Source of the DNA: an uncultured Devosia sp. | Lineage (GTDB): Bacteria; Pseudomonadota; Alphaproteobacteria; Rhizobiales; Devosiaceae | Reading direction: 5' to 3' | Assembly (NCBI RefSeq): GCF_946479885.1 | Contig: NZ_CAMLHM010000091.1 | Location: 1 to 8,387, forward strand | Length of the DNA stretch: 8,387 nucleotides | In this document: positions 6,369 to 8,387 of the stretch, one piece after another | How positions within the stretch are numbered: the first letter of the stretch is position 1 | Layout of the letters: every line of letters begins with the position of its first letter | Notes under the pieces: generated by a model | What the model saw: the letters and a program-made list of their open reading frames with translations, nothing else | Databases searched by the model: none | Told to the model about the DNA's origin: nothing | Position numbers and translations under genes: made by a program

Positions 6369-6397
6369 AGCCCAGTTTGATGACAGTTTGGCGACCG
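6369..6397 (-). promoter_or_regulatory. Candidate Pho box upstream of phnM
   Basis: On the minus strand, three 7-mers recur with an 11-bp period, each separated by CAAA: CGGTCGC, CTGTCAT, CTGGGCT. The middle unit matches the PhoB half-site CTGTCAT exactly. The outer units match it at about 4 of 7 positions each. The site lies 50-80 nt upstream of the phnM ATG and just after the SDR stop, suiting a phosphate-starvation promoter for phnMN. No clear -10 at the usual distance is seen. PhoB control of phn genes is established in E. coli; here it is inferred from the pattern. Confidence 0.5.
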
Positions 6398-6406
6398 CGC
6401 CCTGGC

Positions 6407-7153
6407 TCAATAGGTCGTGCGCCCGCCCGACAGGTCGAACACGCTGGCAGTGGTAAAGCTGTTTTCCTTGCTGACCAGCCAGGCCACCATGGCCGCCGCC
6501 TCGTCGACCTCGAGAAACCGGCCGCGCGGGATGCGCACCAGCATATAGTCGATGAATTCCTTGGTCAGCGTATCGAGAATGCGCGTCTTGGCGGTGGCCG
6601 GCGTGATGGCGTTGACGGCGATGTCGTATTTTGCCAGCTCCTTGCCCAGCGACTTAGTCAGCCCGATGACCCCCGCCTTGGCCGCCGAATAGGCCGAGAG
6701 GTTCGGATTGCCCTCCTTGCCCGCCACCGACGAGATATTGACGATGCGCCCGTAGTTGCGCGCCTTCATCGAGGGGATGGCCACCTTGTTGACGTAGAAC
6801 GTGCCGTTGAGATTGATCTCGACCACCCGCCGCCACTCGTCCGGGTCATAGTCTTCGAGCGTGGCATTCAGCCCTGCGACACCCGCCGAATTGACCAGGA
6901 TCGAGATCGGCCCCAGTTCGGCCTCGACCTCGGCATGCACGCGCTCAAGGCCGGCAAGGTCGGTGATATCAACCAGCTTGCTGGACGCCGCGGCACCCAG
7001 ATGCTCAACGGCCAGGGCGAGCAGTTCGGCATTCATGTCCCAAAGGCTTACCCGCGCCCCGGAAGCGATCAAGCGCTGCGCAATGGCGAAGCCGATCCCC
7101 TGCGCGCCACCGGTGACGACGGCGATCTGGTTGTGAAGGTCGATGGCGTTCAT
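6407..7153 (-). CDS. Short-chain dehydrogenase/reductase (SDR), classical type, substrate unknown
   Basis: NAD(P)-dependent oxidoreductase of 248 residues, a usual length for classical SDRs. The cofactor motif TGGAQGIG lies at 14-21, an acidic Asp39 after the second strand favours NAD(H), and an NSAG variant of NNAG lies at 88-91. The catalytic set is Asn114, Ser142, Tyr155 and Lys159 (YSAAK). The usual PG after the catalytic helix is PA (PATAKT, 185-190), and the C-terminus is FDLSGGRTTY. It resembles sugar/polyol or FabG-like dehydrogenases, but the substrate cannot be told. It is co-directional with phnMN 88 nt downstream, but the intervening candidate Pho box argues for a separate phnM promoter. 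The start at 7151-7153 has a poor ribosome site and a small hairpin just upstream. Confidence 0.9.
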   Translation of the reverse strand: MNAIDLHNQIAVVTGGAQGIGFAIAQRLIASGARVSLWDMNAELLALAVEHLGAAASSKLVDITDLAGLERVHAEVEAELGPISILVNSAGVAGLNATLEDYDPDEWRRVVEINLNGTFYVNKVAIPSMKARNYGRIVNISSVAGKEGNPNLSAYSAAKAGVIGLTKSLGKELAKYDIAVNAITPATAKTRILDTLTKEFIDYMLVRIPRGRFLEVDEAAAMVAWLVSKENSFTTASVFDLSGGRTTY

Positions 7154-7161
7154 GGGACGGA

Positions 7162-7182
7162 CTCGGGTGGAAGACGCCCGAG
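7162..7182 (-). other. Small hairpin in the SDR leader
   Basis: CTCGGG (7162-7167) and CCCGAG (7177-7182) form a perfect 6-bp stem with a 9-nt loop. In the SDR mRNA it would sit 9 to 29 nt upstream of the ATG, where a ribosome site is expected but no good Shine-Dalgarno is seen. It may limit translation of the SDR or be incidental. Confidence 0.4.
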
Positions 7183-7232
7183 CTTAGCGCAGCTTCATCG
7201 ATAGCAATACCGTCAGCAGCCCAGCGGAGAAA

Positions 7233-7259
7233 GGTCGGGGTGCCGGGATTCGAAGCCGG
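7233..7259 (-). pseudogene. Decayed 3' end of a tRNA (tRNA-Pro-like), possible old integration scar
   Basis: Read on the minus strand, CCGGC-TTCGAAT-CCCGG followed by CACCCCG and ACC reproduces a T-arm, the 3' acceptor strand and discriminator A of a tRNA. Acceptor CACCCCG would pair with CGGGGTG, as at the 5' end of many alphaproteobacterial tRNA-Pro genes. The T-stem pair 53-61 is C-C instead of G-C, and the last base is T, giving CCT instead of CCA. No anticodon arm, D arm or 5' acceptor can be found next to it, so this is not a working tRNA. Such 3' fragments are often left by integrative elements that target tRNA genes. Confidence 0.5.
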
Positions 7260-7315
7260 ACGGTCAATTTACCTAAGTCATTGACAGAAATTGGAAACCC
7301 GCCAGGTTCAGCCAA

Positions 7316-8387
7316 TCAGAGACGTGCCGTCGCCAGGGACTTGCCCAGCTTGGCCAGGCCCTCATCGAGGAGGGCGTCGGTGATGGTCAGCGGGTTGAGG
7401 ATGCGGATCGTGTTGCCATTGACCCCGCAGGACAGCAGGATCAGTCCCTCGGCCAGCGCGGCCTGGATGACGCGCTTGGTGGCGTGGGCGTCGGGCTCGG
7501 TGCTTCCAGGCCCGCTGACAATGTCGAATGCCACCATGGCGCCGGGGCCACGAATGGCTGCGATCGGCACGATGTCGTTGCGGGTCGCGAAGCCCGCGAG
7601 AGTAGCCTTGATCTTGCCGCCGATGCCGTTGGCGCGGTCCAGCAGATTTTCCTCGGCGATGATATCGAGCACCGCCAACGCGGCGACGCAGGCCACCGGG
7701 CTGCCGGCATAGGTGCCACCCAGCCCCCCCGGCTCGGCCGCATCCATGATCGCGGCCTTGCCGATCACGCCCGACAGCGGGAAGCCGCCGGCCAGCGACT
7801 TGGCGACGGTGACCAGATCCGGCTCCACACCCGAATGCTCGATGCCGAACATCTTGCCGGTGCGCGCGAACCCGGTCTGCACCTCATCGGCGATCAGCAC
7901 GATTCCGTTGACGTCGCAGATGCTGCGCAGTGCCTGCAGCAGCTCGGTGGGCGCGGGGCGGAAGCCGCCTTCTCCCTGCACCGGTTCGATGATGATGGCT
8001 GCAACGTCGCTGGGGTCGATATCGGCCCGGAACAGGGTTTCGAGTGCCTTGAGCGCGTCAGCGACCGATACACCCGCCGTCTCATCCGGGAATGGCAGGT
8101 GATAGATGCCGGGCGGGGCAATGCCGAAGCTCTTCTTATAGGGCATGACCTTGCCCGTCAGCGCTACGGTCAGGTTGGTCCGTCCATGGAACGCGCCGCT
8201 GAAGGCGATGACGCCGGGGCGGCCCGTGGCCCCGCGGGCAATTTTGACCGCGTTCTCGACCGCTTCGGCCCCGGTCGAAAACAGGATCGACTTGGCCGGA
8301 CCGCTGAACGGCGCCAGCGCGTTCAGCCGCTCGCACAAGGCCACGTAGGGCTCGTAGGGCAAAACCTGGAACGCGGTATGGGTAAAG
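7316..8387 (-). CDS. gabT: Class III aminotransferase, 4-aminobutyrate transaminase type (GabT), N-terminus cut by right edge
   Basis: PLP-dependent enzyme moving the amino group of 4-aminobutyrate (or a similar omega-amino acid) to 2-oxoglutarate, giving succinate semialdehyde and glutamate. About 356 residues are visible to the stop at 7316-7318, starting within FTHTAFQVLPYEPYV, which matches the E. coli GabT region LSHTCFQVLAYEPY; some 70 N-terminal residues lie outside. Seen in order are the phosphate-binding STGAEAVENAVK, AFHGRT, EPVQGEGGF, LIADEVQTG (Asp contacting the PLP nitrogen), the Schiff-base lysine in TVAKSLAGG (codon 7799-7801), GGTYAGSPVACVAAL and ILLSCG near the C-terminus. 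5-Aminovalerate transaminase is close in sequence and cannot be excluded. It is the first gene of the minus-strand series but is 162 nt from the SDR gene. No direct link to phosphonate use is visible. Confidence 0.9.
   Translation of the reverse strand, partial: FTHTAFQVLPYEPYVALCERLNALAPFSGPAKSILFSTGAEAVENAVKIARGATGRPGVIAFSGAFHGRTNLTVALTGKVMPYKKSFGIAPPGIYHLPFPDETAGVSVADALKALETLFRADIDPSDVAAIIIEPVQGEGGFRPAPTELLQALRSICDVNGIVLIADEVQTGFARTGKMFGIEHSGVEPDLVTVAKSLAGGFPLSGVIGKAAIMDAAEPGGLGGTYAGSPVACVAALAVLDIIAEENLLDRANGIGGKIKATLAGFATRNDIVPIAAIRGPGAMVAFDIVSGPGSTEPDAHATKRVIQAALAEGLILLSCGVNGNTIRILNPLTITDALLDEGLAKLGKSLATARL

Larger units (their letters stand above)
7154..7315. other. Intergenic region between gabT-type gene and SDR gene: hairpin and tRNA remnant, no gene seen
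   Basis: These 162 bases contain no supported coding sequence. They hold a CTCGGG-N9-CCCGAG hairpin at 7162-7182, nine bases from the SDR start codon, and the decayed tRNA 3' end at 7233-7259. The stretch 7264-7300 is more AT-rich than its surroundings. Directly after the gabT-type stop I see no clear intrinsic terminator. Confidence 0.7.

Noticed and set aside
5464..6456. Plus-strand open frame of about 330 codons opposite phnM
   Set aside because: It is fully antisense to PhnM, whose motifs are all intact, and the translated sequence has no recognisable domain.
7233..7259. Intact tRNA gene
   Set aside because: Only the T-arm and 3' acceptor strand are present; no D arm, anticodon arm or 5' acceptor can be found on either side, and the 53-61 pair is broken.
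7268..7288. Second Pho box upstream of the SDR gene (minus-strand CTGTCAA)
   Set aside because: A single near-match half-site with no second unit at 11-bp spacing.
7316..8387. 2-Aminoethylphosphonate transaminase linked to the phn genes
   Set aside because: PhnW belongs to a different aminotransferase class; this protein follows GabT closely across all visible motifs.

Overview
The window is GC-rich and carries most of a carbon-phosphorus (C-P) lyase cluster for using phosphonates as a phosphorus source. Protein sequences, GC content and G/C-rich intergenic palindromes suggest an alphaproteobacterium, probably order Hyphomicrobiales (Rhizobiales). A Devosia-, Pelagibacterium- or Mesorhizobium-like host is possible, but the genus cannot be fixed from the sequence.

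Layout from left to right. On the minus strand, running leftward, lie phnG, phnH, phnI, phnJ and the first third of phnK, which leaves the window at base 1. The regulator gene phnF (GntR/HutC family) is on the plus strand, divergent from phnG. A perfect 7-bp inverted repeat lies between them and is the likely PhnF operator. phnF runs convergently into phnN. The gap between them is almost entirely a long palindrome. phnM and phnN form a separate minus-strand unit with overlapping stop and start codons, and a candidate Pho box precedes phnM. Further right, also on the minus strand, are a short-chain dehydrogenase/reductase (SDR) gene and a class III aminotransferase gene (gabT type) that is cut by the right edge.

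How the genes work together (from C-P lyase biochemistry in E. coli). PhnI with PhnG and PhnH couples the phosphonate to ATP, releasing adenine. PhnM removes pyrophosphate. PhnJ, a radical SAM enzyme, breaks the C-P bond. PhnK is the ATPase that docks on the PhnGHIJ core. PhnN phosphorylates ribose 1,5-bisphosphate to PRPP. PhnF probably represses at the phnG/phnF divergent promoter, and phosphate starvation may act through PhoB at phnM. phnL, the transporter genes phnCDE and phnP are not in the window.

The most unusual features are non-coding. Two 117-nt palindromic elements, about 93% identical and in the same orientation, occupy two consecutive junctions of the phn operon (phnI/phnJ and phnJ/phnK). 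Both carry four-run G-tract motifs on both strands. A third, related G/C-rich palindrome fills the phnF/phnN convergent gap. A decayed 3' end of a tRNA (tRNA-Pro-like) lies between the gabT-type gene and the SDR gene. No wholly new enzyme system is visible; the coding part is a recognisable but rearranged phn cluster.
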